Shown: positions 12,101 to 24,858, numbered from the stretch's first letter. The stretch: DNA of 64,000 bases from Pagrus major (GCF_040436345.1 NC_133215.1:35515306-35579305); one strand, 5' to 3'. Numbers and translations: made by a program. Notes: generated by a model not told the origin, from the letters alone.

Positions 12101-15100
12101 GGTAATGAAGCAGTTTTCTTTTTTATTTGATGACTTGATTGATAGGTGAAGTTGTAAATGAATTGCGATCGCCTATGCTTTTCTATCTCCATCAGATAAA
12201 TGGCAAATGTTATTGTGATAATACCATGATTGCCATGGTATCATAAGAGAAACCACGAAAGCTGAAGACACCATATTGGAAAAGACTGGTCCCATCTGCT
12301 TACAGAAATGCTATTGATGACAACTGATGAAATATTAGGGTCTTGAAGGTTATTCCCATTTCATAGGGGGAGATTTAAACCACTACCCCTTGTAACTCTG
12401 TTCTGAGGGGCAAGGGGACACTCAACGACGAAAAGGAGGGGTAAAAACTGGGATTAAGCCTAAGAGTCTTCAGGTGGATGAAGGGTTGTGGTGCGGCTTT
12501 TCAAATGCTGTATGAACAGCAGCAGTAACAGCAGATAATTTAATCAGTGACAGCATAGCTTTCAGGTGAGCAGTGTGGCAGCAGGCAAGCAGCAAGAGAG
12601 GGACCACTCTCTTGCTAACCCACCAACACCACTTATGGCTTAAGTACACTGACGTGATTAAAAGGGTGAGTTGGATTTATGTTGCAGTGAAGAGGCTATG
12701 TGCTGGTCTTTATCAGAGGTGGGGTCCTACATTTGAAGTTTTTTCTCTTCCTCACTGTTCATCATTCCTCTCATTGTTGCCCCTTGTGGCCATCGGATGT
12801 AAAACCAACCATTACAACAGTGGTAGTTCTGCCCTCCAGCCTCAGGAGGGAGCCTCTTACACAATGTATTCATGCAACGCATAAAGGCAAAAATGACACA
12901 GTCAAAAACTTACTTCGAAAAAAGACTTTGAACTACTTCACTAAGCTTTTCTGCATGAACCATAGTCATATTCAAACAGTGTTGGGCAAGTTACTCAGAA
13001 AGTGTAATAATTAACTCTTTACATATTACTCTGGTAAAGTAATAATAGTACTTTATTTATTAGTATCAAGTACCAAAAGTAATTAGTTACGATCAGAAAG
13101 GGATCTGAGGGGGGATGAGGGAGACGCTGTCCCCCTAATTAGCAAAGTGACCAAAATGTGTCCCCCTTGTGAACCAGTTCCTCTCCATCCCCCCCAGATC
13201 ACTGACAGGCTGACCACTGTCCTTAGTTCTCACATGTCCCACCCTACTCTGTCTCATTGGTTGCGTTATCTATGTTTGACTCAAACTGTCAACTCATACA
13301 GTAGCTCTGGTAATGTCTGTTTTTGGTGATTTTTGAGCTGTAGTTTTGCGGATAAACACACAGACCTCTTCGGCCTCTCTCTCAGTCTTCTGCTGCTCCT
13401 GTCTGGGTCACTCATCCTCCCTGAATGCAAGAGTGTCTCTGGGCTCCGCTGCCTGCGGGTTGCCCTGCCACTGCATCCGGCCTGTATATAACTAACGAGT
13501 CTAGAGACACTGCAGCTGCGACAGCCAAAGTGACGGTGTGTTTACCATGGCAACTATGGGAAACAATCTGCTGTATCAGCTCCACCGCTGCCTGCTTGCC
13601 TTTTCAAACCAACTACGAGAAAATCACAAGCAAACTTGCCGCCCTATCAGATCCTTCAGTAATTTACATGTTGTATTTTTTTGTGTTTTGCTGCTCGTAC
13701 AAAGTTTGCAAGAGACCACAGTGTTTTTTGCATCTTTGATTGAGACAAACTCAGTGAGACTTTCCCCCATCCTCCATCCTTCAGCGTTTTTACTAGTAGC
13801 CGACATGACCTGCCTTGACCTGCAGCATGCACACGTCACCATAAAACAGTCTACCTAGGACAAAAAACAAATCACGTTCTGCCAACGCAGTAGTGCTGCG
13901 TTACTTATTATAGTAACTGTACTAGAAGCACGGACAGGGACAGGAAGAGATTAAACAAACTGGTTAGGAGGGCCAGCTCTGTCCTGGACTGTCCGCTGGA
14001 GTCCATAGAGGTGGTGGGTGAGAAGAGGATGTTAGCCAAGCTGACAACAATCATGGACAACACCTCTCACCCCCTGCTCCAGACTGTGGAAGCCTTGAGC
14101 AGCTCTTTCCTCAGCAGACTCTTACACCCACTGTGTAAGAAGGAGCGCTACCGCAGATCATTTATCCCCACAGCCATCAGACTGTTTAACTCAAGCACTA
14201 CCTGAACACTTTCCACCCACTTGTTTGTTTTTTGTAAATATCTTGTTTTTTTCTATTTATTTTCTATTTAACTTTATGCATATTTGTCTGATTCTTTTCC
14301 TGTACTTGTTGCATCTTGAGCTGTTATAACAAGTGAATTTCCCCGTTGTGGGATAAATAAACCCTATCTAATCTAATCTAATCTAATCTAATCTAATCTA
14401 ATCTACTATTATTAGTGATTTAAAAATTGTAGTCCCTCACACTGCTTGTTACTGGGAAAAGTAATAATATTAGAGTGATATATTACTACTGAGTAATGCA
14501 TTACTGCCAAACACTGGTTAGGAAAACTCTCTCACTCCAACAGCATCTTTTTGTGTCTGTTCAGGTGAACATTCTAGCACCTGACTGTAACATCACCAAT
14601 CTTGCTTCAGTCACACTGACTGCTTCCCATTTTGGTTGATGAGTCTTTGCTTTAACAGGGCATCTAACATCATGTAATATATAAATAAATAATTTATTTT
14701 TTATTTCTGTCATGTAACACTGCTTCAACAGCTGTTGTAATTTCCCGCTAATGTTTCACATCTGTTGTCTTGATGCTCTGCTGTGTGAAATTCTTTTTAT
14801 TCTTGGATATCGTTTTTGTAAATTAAACTTGCCCACGATTGAAGTCAAACAAGCAACCTTACATGGAAATGTAGGGGAATCTATTATGCTAATGATCAAA
14901 TATAGCAAGTTTAGTGAATCCCACTTTGAATATGAAGCCAACTGTCTTTAAACAAGAGGAACTGGTCCAGTTATAACAGAAATATTTTGCTTGCACAGAT
15001 ATGTTTGAAACAGTTTCCATGGAGCCTTGTTTTCCCTAGAGTCATTGGTGATGCTTATCCTTTTAGGTCTGTTGTTTTACGAGATTAATATACATCTTCA

Positions 15101-18100
15101 TTTAGATACCAATCAGCTGTTAATGGAGACACCCGGGTGCATGGGCCACGGGCCTTCAGGTACCAACGGGGTCCTGTGAGAAACCAAATACAGCTTTACT
15201 ACTCCTCCTTTGACACAGTGGCCGACTTCGAGCTGACACAAGGGTACGTCTGTAGTGAGAGAGACTCTTTGACTTTTGAGTTTTTTCATTGCTGCTCAAG
15301 AATTAATTTCTGTCTTTCATTCTCCAACATCTGTTGATCTCCTCGTACCCACTGACCATCCATTTAGATGTGTGGAAGACAGAGCAGCTTCTTCCCCGAG
15401 GCAGCTCTTCCATATCAAAGCAGTGACACTGAAGGAGAAGGAGGAGAAAGAAAGAGAGGAGAGCAGGACCAAAGAACAAGAAACCTGTTTGAGCGGAGAG
15501 GAAGAGGAGGAGCTTAACCTGGACTCCCATGTCCTGATTAGCTATCACAGGGGCCTGTCTCTAATAGGACAGCCAGTCAGAGTGTCTGTAAATCTGAGAG
15601 CCAACTTCAGTGCTGAGTTTGTTGTCATAAGGTGAATACAAAATGATATTTCAACCCTACTTTCACCTTCTAAAAGGGACACTTCACCCCAAATCATACT
15701 TATTCTCTTACCTGGGGTGCTATTTATCCATCTAGAATGTTTTGTGTAAGTTGCCAAGTTTTCTTTATATATCAGCCATTGAGATATCTGCCTTCTCTCC
15801 AGTATAACGGTACTTGATTACTCTCCGCTTGTGTGATTGAAACTCAATAGCAATGCCTCTCAGAAATTAAGCAGTTATTCAAGATAATCCACAGACCTTG
15901 TTACGAGCAGTTTCAAATAAGGACTGTTTTCTGTCTACCAAATTACACCTGCCAACCATATCATGGCACAGAAAGAAGCTTGCATCTACTCATGGATGAG
16001 AGGATAGTGCTTGTGGAATTAATGGCGTCCTCAGCTGAGCTGTAACATTAGCCAGCTTAGTTAGCTAGTTAGCTAGCCTGTCATCCATGAGTAGATGCAC
16101 ACTTCCTTCTGATGCTAGTTGTATTGATTGTTGGGATTAATTATATATGCTCGCTGAGGTACTTGGCTCAGTGTTTTATCAGTCCTGTGCCGATGACACT
16201 CAACTCTATTTATTTGTTAGGCTCAGTGACGTCTCTCATTCAACCACTGTGCACAAATGCCTGGCCAAAATTATGAATTAGATGTCTCAGAAATTGCTTC
16301 ATTTAAATCACAGGAAACCTGAAGTTCTGTTTTTCTCCACAGATCAGGTCTTTACAAATGTTTTAGATTACCAACTGAAATCTGATAAATACATCAGTTA
16401 GTTGTACCTTGGTCAAGACTGAAAACATGAGGAGACTGTGTTCACTGTCCTGTGTCCCAGTCAGTGGAACAGTTTCCCCCTGGGAAATAGCTCAATGAAC
16501 TTTTGTTGGTATTAAAAGTCAGAAATGGACCTTTCTCAAAGCATTATTGTGCTTGAGTTGTGTGAATTCGTGGCACCACTTTATAGTTGTTTCTATTGTG
16601 TTAATTATTACTGTGCTACTTTCTCTTGTTGTAATGTTTGTTTCTCACTCATGTATTGCCCTTTTAACCTTTCTATTCTTCAACGGTTGGTCATCTAGGT
16701 TTTTAAGGTGCTATATAAATTGAATCTTACTCACTTACTTCTTTGCATGAAACTGCTCATAACAAGGGTCTATGGATTATCTTGAGTACTGGAGACATGA
16801 TTTCTGGGAAGAGATATTGCAGTTGAGTCTTTCAAATGTGTTTTTTCGCCACTTTGAGCACCAGCAGCTGAGAGCCATCTAGTTTTCCATTATACTGGAG
16901 AGAAGGCAGACATCTCCAAAACTCAGCAACTCACACCACAACATTTAGATGGATAAACAGCATTACAGGTAAGAGGAAAATGAGATTTTTAAATTTGAAA
17001 ACGCTGATGATGTGTATCACACTGTATCACTAACTGCCAACAAACTCTCATAGGCTGAAGGTGAAGAAGGGCTTGGTGTCGATGGTGGCCCAGAGAACTC
17101 TGACCTCTGACCTTTGGGCAGTGACTCTGGAAACAAGCCAAGGCTCCAAACACGACGTGCTGTCCATCTTCTGCCACAAACACAGCACACTCAAACAAAC
17201 ACACAAGTAGGTCAAGAGTTTAATTCCACCTCATTTCAGTGTTTCAATAAGCCATTACATGCAAATATGCAGATGAGAGAATGGAGCAAGTTCAATTTGC
17301 TAATCTCACGATAACTAAGCAAATCACCTGCAACTGTACCAAACTGTACATTTAAAGGCCACACAACCTCCTTCCAATAAGAAACAGTTCAGGTGCAGAG
17401 AAGCTGACAACAGTAATCGTATTTACTGTATCAGAACTTTTCCCTTTTCTAGGTACAATCACTTTTGCTTTGAAAGTAGCCTTATTTAATCACTATGTAA
17501 CCAAGGTAAACAACTGGCGGGTAAGTCTCTGATCTCTGTTGCCCTGCAGTCCCACTCTCCTCCAGCAGGTGGTGTGTCTGTCAGTCGACGGCCTGAGGCA
17601 GAGTTTCGGTGTTGCCATGGCAGTGCCTGCTAACTGGTGGGTGGAGTACTCTGGGCGTAACAACCCTCTATCGCCACACAGTGCAGGAGTGAGCATCTTC
17701 TCATTCGCTGATCGTCACATCTTTGGAATCGCTCCCATTACAGAGGTGCTTCATTCACTCATTCATTCAATCAATCACAACCCAGGATCATCATTTTCAA
17801 TATGTATGATCCTTAAAGGTCTATCTAATCTGAATTATTAAACATCACTTTGATTATGTGTTTTCTTATACTCTGTCATCAGGGTAACACAATAATCAAC
17901 ACAGCCATACTGACCAACCAGCGGGTGTCACTTCCTGTCATTGTCCTGGCCATAAGTCGTGATGGGAAGGTGTCAGACGTTACATCCGCAGTCACATGTC
18001 GCTCCACCAACGAGAACACCGTCAAGGTTTGCCTTGGATAAAAGTGTCATGTAATGTAGTGTAAAGGGTGTAACATAGTCAAACACAAAAAGATCAGTCA

Positions 18101-20070
18101 AAAGATTTGAACCCTTGTCTCAGTTCAAGGATGATCTTTGGCACCAAACTTCCATTTCCAAGGTCAAGAATTAACTAATGCTCAATTTTATCCGTCTTAG
18201 CTTATCTTAGAATAAAAGCTGGAAGCAGGAGGATAATGGCTGATGTTAACAAAGATAAATAACAGTGTATTCATAGTAAAGCATATTTATTCCAAAAATA
18301 AATAAACACAAATATTGTCATATTGTGACCTCTCCCAAAAGGCAGATGTTGTTATCTCACATGCTATCAAGGGTAAGTTTCAACATCACAGTATTCTCCT
18401 GTCATACAAAACTGTGTACTGACTAAAAGGAACTTTAATCATATAATTATTCTTCTATTGATAGACAAATCTGTAGTATTTCAAATGTAAATAATACATA
18501 TGGTGTCTGGGATACTGTTTATATCATGTTAATGTCATTATTGAAGGAAAGAAGTAAAACATTGATATAAAACAATAATGTATGTACTGTACATATTTCC
18601 TTTAATCACTGGTGTAATTGGAATCTCCTCCATTTTTTCTCCATCTGTCCATATCCATCTCAATTCTAACCACAGGTGTCCAGTGATTGCTCCACCCTCT
18701 TTGTGGATGGCAGTGAATCAGGGTTGGGTAACACCTGTGCAACAGTGGAGTTTCTACTCGGGGCGCTACATGGCTCTGTGTGTCTGGAGGTGTGGGCTCC
18801 CTCAGTGCCCCTGCGAGTGTCCTTGTCAGACCCCGTTCTCAATGCCATTGATGGTTGGAACCACTTCACAGAGAGAGGGTAGGAGACAGCTCCAGTGTGT
18901 CTTCACTGTGGTTTATTCAGCCTCTTTATAAGCTTTATTGGCTTGAAGTATTCTCTCAGTGGCAGCCACATTTGTTTTCTTTAATGCACAGGCAGTGAAA
19001 CCCCACTGGACTCTGGCAAAATGAGAAACATGCAACAGAATAATCACTTGTTTTTGTAACTTTTCACTAAAGAGAATATCCACGATGATGAGCCTTAGAT
19101 CACAGTGTTAGCTAAAGCTGGAACAGCTTGAGGAAGGTTGTGATTTTTTATTTCTCTTGACCAAAATATAGTTTAGCTGGCTGTAGCCTACATATAGTGA
19201 TGTGCAGATATACATTAGGAATTTGTAGTGCCATTATCAGTCTGAAAGGGCTCTTAAAGGTGCTTTCTTGTAAACAAACAAAAGTCATGTCATTCAGCAT
19301 TACTTGCTAAACACATTGTGTGTATCCTTGAAGTATTTCCTGCCTCATACAACATATAAAGTATGTTAAATCCAGCATCAATAACATCCATATTTTCCAG
19401 TTCACTTAGCTGAACAGCCAATCAGAGTCATTTCTCTAACTAATGGACTCCTCTGGCATGCTCAGTCAGCCGAAAAGTCACCAACAAGGGCTGACTCGTG
19501 TTTGGAACAAAATCTAGGGCCACAAACACCCACCAACGGCCCCAAAATTGGCCCTTACTCCAAACACTGCTCACAAGAACACTGCTAATAGAGGTCAGTA
19601 ACCCCACAGGAATCCAGTAAGGCTTGTTGAGGCAGAGAGCTTTACTCTCAGATTTTCTCTCAGAGATCCAAGGTTACTATGAATAACTTTATGTATTCTA
19701 CTCACAAACATTGAGTGTTTCTCCTCAGGTGTGTGCCGGTGTATCAGCGCTCCTCAGTCCAGGTTCTGACTCAGTTCACAGCTCAGGACTCCAGCAGCCG
19801 AACCACATACCTCCTGGGTTCATCGGATTGGTTTGTGGATGTTACAGAGCTGGTTCTTGACTCACTGAGAATAGAAGACCCTCGAGTGGCTTACCTTGGC
19901 GCCCAGAACAACCTGATTGGTTTACAACCAGGAAAGACGTCACTCTATGTATGGGACAGTTGTGCATCAATTCAGTTAGACACCTTCACTTACACAGCAA
20001 CATCATCATTATCATTATCATCATCATCATTATCATCATCATCATCATCATCATCATCATTATCATCATT

Positions 20071-20112
<42 letters not shown>

Positions 20113-23100
20113 GTCGTCCTTATTTCTCTCTCCCTCTCTCTCTCTTTGTGTGTCTCTCCTTCTCTCTCTCTCTGTGTGTGTCTCACCCTCTCTCCCTCTC
20201 AGGTCATCTCTGAGCAGTGGGATGGTGTGCTGGGCAGATGTGACATCACTGTGACCTCTGACCCTGTTACCCCTGGTGACCTGTCTGTGCAGGTGGTCAG
20301 TGGCCTTGGCATGTCAGTCAAAGCGAGCCCTGCCCACCCTTCCATCATCACAACAACAGTGACAGCCTACAACATCCTGTACAACCACCACCAGGTGAGA
20401 GGAAGGGTGATTTCTGAAGCAAAAATAAATCGTTCACACAGAGAAGGCACTATAAATGAAGCAGGGATCCAGATAATAGCACTGAGGTGTGGCCAGCACA
20501 AGGAAGTTTGTTGAAGGCGGGTTCAAGTTACCATTACTGTAATGGCTCACATGGTAAATTAAGCATTGCATGTACATTTACATCGCACTAATTCCATCAA
20601 TACAACAACTTAGGCATGACATGCTCAATACTTTGGTCCAGACTGAAACTTGACTATCGGGCTGACATGTTTGGCTGCAGCAGTGCTGGCCGCAAGGGGC
20701 ACCGAAAAAACTGAGTGAAACCACAGTGGAGCGTACTGTGTGAATGAATAAATTCAGTCTGGCATTGTGCACCAGTTGAAAACACTTTATTTCATCTGTG
20801 GATGCTGACTGTTAGACGTAATAAACACAACGTTCATATACTTTTGCCTGCTCTATTTAGCTCACTACAGAAACACACCGCCATCCTCACATGTGCACCA
20901 CCATAACCTCAACACTACGCATACCTCACCTGGGTCAAAGGGAAAACTCTTTTACCATAAAGTACAAAGTAGCAGGAAAAAACATGTTAGCACGGACGAT
21001 CACTGTAGGACCAGCGTGCTTAACCTACTGTGGCTCAGGCATGACCACGGATCAGAGGTAGAATAGAACAGGTTGGTAATGGGGCATGTTATTTGGCACG
21101 GCTAAATACCATGCCCCACTACAGAGGGAACATAATGGACATTTCTTTGTGTAGCAGGGTTTCACTTGTGGTCAGTTGGTTTAGTCTTTTGCCCCAGTTT
21201 AAAACACACAGTAATGATCTGCCTCATATAACTGATCAGTGGACACACAAGACCATGTAGTGACACTCCCACATGGTAGTACAAACCTGCAGCGTTTTGT
21301 CGCACCACCTGGTTTGGTCTGAATAGTCTAACAGTGAGTCAATCATGCAGGTGGTCATTATTACCTGACACTTCTCACTGTTGTATTTGCTGCTGCAGCT
21401 CCCTCCACTACCCCAACCTCCTCCTCATGTGCTATATTTTTCGTATCACCTTCATCCACAGTTGTAACTTTCTGAAAACCAGCAATCTAATGACTCTGAG
21501 CATGCTGACTACATGTACTTGGCCGCGTGTGCCAAGCTCTCTGTAAAACATGCCTTTTTAACATACTGCACACAATTGCTTCTGTGTACAACTGAACACA
21601 ACACTATAAAAGCCTCTAAGAAGGAACAGGAAGGACAGTGTGAAAGTGTGTGGCTGTGACAGCAAGCTTTACACCCTGCTGCAATGCTTTTTTGCTGTGA
21701 AGCTCCAGAAGTGTTTTGTAGAATATGAAACTTGTAGAGTAGATAATGACTGAATTTTCAATTTGGGCTGACCTGTCCCTTTAGGATGTGGTCAGCCCTT
21801 TACCCAAACTACTACGTTTCAAGCTTACTGATGCCTTCAACGGTTACTGTCAGCACATTTCCTGCACGTTTCCCATGTCACAACTACAACAACTACAAGC
21901 AAAGGGAAGGGTCATGCCTTTTAGACAGTGGAAGACTTTTAATGTAAAACAACGCTGCAGGGAGTCTTGAGTTTGAATGACAGCAGCTTAAAACTGAAAA
22001 AGAAAAAAAAGAAAGAAAAATGGCAAAGCAGAATTAAGGAAGGTATTTCTTTTCTATTTTCTATTTCTGACTGATGTGTATGACAGGACAGGTTTTTGTA
22101 CTGATGGAATGACTCTCATACATTGTGTATGTATATTCTACTTAATTTATCAAGACAACCAGGAGGAAGTGTTTGTAAAACAGGAGCAGAAGACAGAGGT
22201 TTTACTAAAATATGATCAAATGTGCTCATAATAACAAGTGTAAGTATGAATAAAGACCTGGTTCTTTCTGAAGCTGAGGTAAATTTAGGGCACTGTTGAG
22301 ACTTCACTGTTGGCTGATAGTTGAAAACAACTGGCTAACTGTAATGTATTCGCTATGTTTAAAGGAAGAATGTGAAACAGTTAAGAAGACAATGACTTTA
22401 GAGATGTAATAATCTTTCCATCCATATTGTGTCTCTCCAGGAGGCGTCCATCAGCGTCTGGCTCCAGTTCAGTGATGACACCGCCTCCCTCCTCTCCTCC
22501 TTCAGTGACCTTCCCTTTTTCCTCCGTCTCTCCTCATTGGCTGAGACTGTGGTTGTGGTGACGCCTGGCTCTAACCAACGCATCTTTGCCCAGGGTGATG
22601 GAGGTGGGCCTTTACTGCGTGCAGAACTTCTGGTTTCTACCTGCACTGAGAAGCTAATCATCTCCAACTCTATCAGTGAAGGCGACAGTGATTGGATGGA
22701 GACAGGAGGTGGAGAAGGCGGGACCAGGAGGCTGGCGAGAGGATCTGGTTGGATAAGAGTCAACCTAGACCTAGGCTTCCTGCAGCCAGTAGGGGACACG
22801 AATGACGAGGGCGAGGAGTTTGAGTTTGACATTTCAGACACACTGGTTGAGTCAGACAGCGACATCTATGCATCGAGCTTTGACGAAGACGAAAGTGGGA
22901 ATGTAAGCAGTGACTACTCGGACAAAATCAGTGGGAGGATGACCAATAGAAACTGGAATAGGGTGGGGAATGGAGGGATGGTCAGTCGAAACAATCTGGA
23001 AAGAGCTGTGCTGATGCCCAACCAGGAGGAGGGCGCGGTGTACTTCTCCCCGAGCCATGAGAAAGAAGGAGAGAGGAAGGAGGAGGAAGGACAGGGAGCT

Positions 23101-23400
23101 CAAGAGCTCGAGCTCGGTGTGGGAGCTGTCCTCTCTCTGCTGTGTCTCTCTGCTGTCCTCTTCTTGGCAAACTGTCTGCCCTGCGCCCTGCGGGACAGGA
23201 GGAGGACAATGAAAGAGGCAGAGAGGGAAGTAGAACTAGAGGGAGGCGCAAACGAAGAAGAGGCGGAGGAAAGGAGGAAGACAGAAGAAGAGGACTGGGA
23301 GGCAAAGGAGAGGAAGAAGACAGAAGCTGAAGACAACATAGAGCAGCAGCAGGCGGAGAATGATAAAGAGGAGATTAAAGAAGTAGAGATCATTTGCTGA
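8266..23400 (+). CDS. tmem132a: TMEM132-family single-pass membrane protein, 13 exons (TMEM132A-like)
   Basis: Adhesion-like type I membrane protein of the TMEM132 family (extracellular cohesin-like and immunoglobulin/BIG2-like domains in the family). Mammalian TMEM132A is described as binding GRP78/HSPA5. Exons: 8266-8353, 11054-11235, 11365-11577, 11671-11852, 15106-15243, 15368-15631, 17054-17206, 17550-17745, 17883-18026, 18676-18878, 19729-19948, 20203-20394, 22441-23400. All introns are GT-AG and all junction phases agree, giving 1044 residues, close to the mammalian length of about 1020. Exon 1 supplies a signal-like stretch (MLLLFWIF). Family landmarks include [12 protein letters not shown] across exons 6-7, [13 protein letters not shown] in exon 11 and [13 protein letters not shown] in exon 13. 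A transmembrane helix lies at about residues 951-973 ([20 protein letters not shown]). The roughly 70-residue tail is Glu/Lys/Arg-rich low complexity, and residues about 845-880 are strongly acidic. The family is secure. The A paralogue rests on the acidic pre-membrane region and ELELG motif. Exon 1 is the least certain exon. Confidence 0.88.
9063..9172. repeat. Compound (ATCT)n(GTCT)n microsatellite in intron 1
   Basis: About 19 ATCT units followed by about 8 GTCT units, preceded by AATAAAGTTATCTATC. That lead-in is typical of the 3' tail of a fish LINE or SINE, so the array may be a retroposon tail that expanded. Confidence 0.95.
9542..9945. mobile_element. Palindromic MITE with TTAA target duplication, intron 1
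   Basis: Element 9546-9941 (396 bp) is flanked on both sides by TTAA (9542-9545 and 9942-9945). The terminal inverted repeats run about 58 bases and are near perfect, beginning AGGGATAGTTCGGATTTTTT on each strand, with one 2-base indel (TATGACATCC against TATGTGACATCC). It has no transposase and is non-autonomous. A TTAA target duplication is seen in piggyBac- and Kolobok-type elements. I do not assign a superfamily. The 134-codon frame inside is part of the element. Confidence 0.93.
12977..14516. mobile_element. hAT-like non-autonomous element in intron 4, carrying a nested LINE fragment
   Basis: The left end CAGTGTTGGGCAAGTTACT and the right end, read on the other strand as CAGTGTTTGGCAGTAATGC, are imperfect inverted repeats. 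Subterminal stretches are rich in AGTAAT/ATTACT motifs. These ends look like a very common fish hAT-type MITE family. I found no clean 8-bp target duplication. The core contains a LINE 3' end at about 13925-14404. Confidence 0.72.
13925..14404 (+). mobile_element. 5'-truncated LINE 3' end with (TAATC)n tail
   Basis: Residual coding for the C-terminus of a fish non-LTR retrotransposon protein can be read as [19 protein letters not shown] and [16 protein letters not shown], followed by a stop, an AT-rich 3' UTR and a tandem (TAATC)n tail at 14367-14404. It is nested in the hAT-like element. Only the last ~90 codons remain, so it is dead on arrival. Confidence 0.85.
15675..16999. mobile_element. 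Long palindromic MITE in intron 6, with a nested LINE remnant
   Basis: The left arm (about 15675-15970) and right arm (about 16740-16999) are inverted copies. CTCTTACCTG, TTTATCCATCTA and GATATCTGCCTTCTCTCCAG on the left recur in reverse complement on the right, and internal words such as CTTGTTACGAGCAGTTTC do too. The arms run nearly 300 bases with scattered changes, so the insertion is old. The spacer holds a LINE fragment. Exact ends are uncertain because I see no clear target duplication. Confidence 0.75.
16150..16735 (+). mobile_element. Degenerate LINE 3' fragment nested in the intron 6 MITE
   Basis: A reverse-transcriptase motif is still legible as [14 protein letters not shown] near 16175-16220. 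Decayed coding and a tail like AGGTGCTATATAAATTGAAT near 16708 follow. Many stops and frameshifts make it a pseudogene. The clade is probably L2/Rex/CR1-like, judging from ADDTQLY and the tail. Confidence 0.65.
20004..20112. repeat. (TCA)n microsatellite inside 254-bp intron 11
   Basis: About 36 TCA triplets with a few TTA interruptions, filling over 40 percent of the intron 19949-20202. A (TC)n/(TG)n pyrimidine tract leading to the exon 12 acceptor follows. Poly-Ser, poly-Ile and poly-Met frames across it are artefacts. Confidence 0.95.
20395..22440. other. Intron 12 of the TMEM132-family gene
   Basis: The largest intron in the 3' half of the gene. I see no transposon ends or conserved exon. 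It ends in the acceptor TTGTGTCTCTCCAG. The open frames inside it are short and unsupported. Confidence 0.6.
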
Positions 23401-24200
23401 TGTGTGAGTGATCAAACTGTATCACCCGTTCAAACCACAACATTACTCTCATAGACAGTTTACAGTTTGTGATCACTCTGCTCAATATTTATTTGTTACC
23501 CACAGTGGAACACTGACACCACCTCATTTTGGTGTGACATCACTTGTGATGTGGCAGCAGAGTCTGTTGCCCTTTAATCCAGGGCTGACGTCAATTAAGG
23601 GAACTATCATTTTGCATCCTTACAATACAAGAAATGGTCTTGTATTTGTAAATTGTCTTTTGGCCTGTGGCTCACCATTAAGTTTCAGTTTTGACCCTCC
23701 AAGGGAAAACATTTTGCCCCCCCCAGTCACTCTAGCCCTGATTCAGTCCATCCATAAAGTGTGTTTTGGTCCATGTGTTATCACTGGTTACACACATTAA
23801 TGGGCCTGAAAACAAGCCAATAGATATTTAATTGCTTCTGCTAAACAAATGAGAGTTTGGAAGATTACGTTTCAGAAATATATAGATACATATCCAGCCT
23901 CACTCGTATCTTTTTTTGTGAACTGATAAAACTGATAAATCATGCTTTGTTAAATCTTCGCAGTCCCTATGAGAGCATTGAACGTCCCATACAATGTAAA
24001 TATGTTGAATAATTACTTTATATTTAGAAATTATGTGTTTACTTCTAAACCTGATGTTTTATTTTCAGACCACATTGTATGTCGTTTTGTCAGTTGTATT
24101 GTTGCTTTCATATCAGTGTGTCTAAAATAAAGCATGCTGTATTTGATGAAATGGAGCTGTTCAACATGCAAAACAAGGAATAAAGAGCAGTCATGGGTGA
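23401..24200 (+). other. Probable 3' UTR of the TMEM132-family gene
   Basis: It follows the TGA of the last exon directly and runs to the first strong polyadenylation signals. The 130-codon frame at 23408-23800 has no recognisable domain and I do not call it a gene. Confidence 0.6.
24126..24184 (+). promoter_or_regulatory. Two AATAAA polyadenylation signals
   Basis: AATAAA occurs at 24126-24131 and 24179-24184 on the + strand, about 730-780 bases past the TMEM132-family stop codon. They are the best-placed candidates for its 3' end. Confidence 0.55.
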
Positions 24201-24858
24201 GTTGACTTGTGTAGGGCATGGGGCTGTGTTGGATATGAGTGTAGCCTAAATTATTAGATCATTATTATTATCATTAAAATATTAACTATGCTAGACTTAA
24301 TCAGAGTAGATTTTTTCTGTGTTTTGCTACTGTATGAAATCATAACATTGAAGAAGTTTGAGACAACAACAATGTGGTGACATTTGAATTTTATCCGAAT
24401 ATACCTTCTGTGCTTTCTACTATGCTAATAAAAAAATAGGCTGCCATGCCCTCCAGAGGCGTAAAGGTGAAACACGACGTATTGAACGTCAGGCAGTACT
24501 GAGAAGATTAGGAAGGTGTCTCCAACAAACATGTTACAGCATGTGTCCGCAGAAGACAGGCCGCCGTTTCACGTAGAACTGGTGTGATGTGATGGAGGAT
24601 AACATGATATTTCAGCCAGGGCTGCAGATTTGGGAGCTCAAATTCCGGAGGTGAAGTTAACGATGTGTGACGTAACCTCATGATGCACTGTTGTATTATT
24701 ATCTAGTCGCGTCTGAAATGGTTAAATGGCAAACTTTTAACTTAGGAAGTCGCCCTACGAGGTGAGAACGTAGCCTAATAAAACATGTCAAAATAGTTAT
24801 CAGAAATGCAGGCGCGAGTTAATTTAAGTAGGAGAACGTCTAGAGGTAATACCTCGTG

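Noticed and set aside
19951..20514. Poly-Ile, poly-Ser and poly-Met frames of up to 187 codons
   Set aside because: They are the (TCA)n microsatellite of intron 11 read in different frames. The real exons 11 and 12 end and begin at 19948 and 20203.
22398..23393. Several minus-strand frames of 83-155 codons
   Set aside because: Antisense shadows of the last TMEM132-family exon, which has biased Glu/Lys codons and so gives open antisense frames. No domain or splice context.
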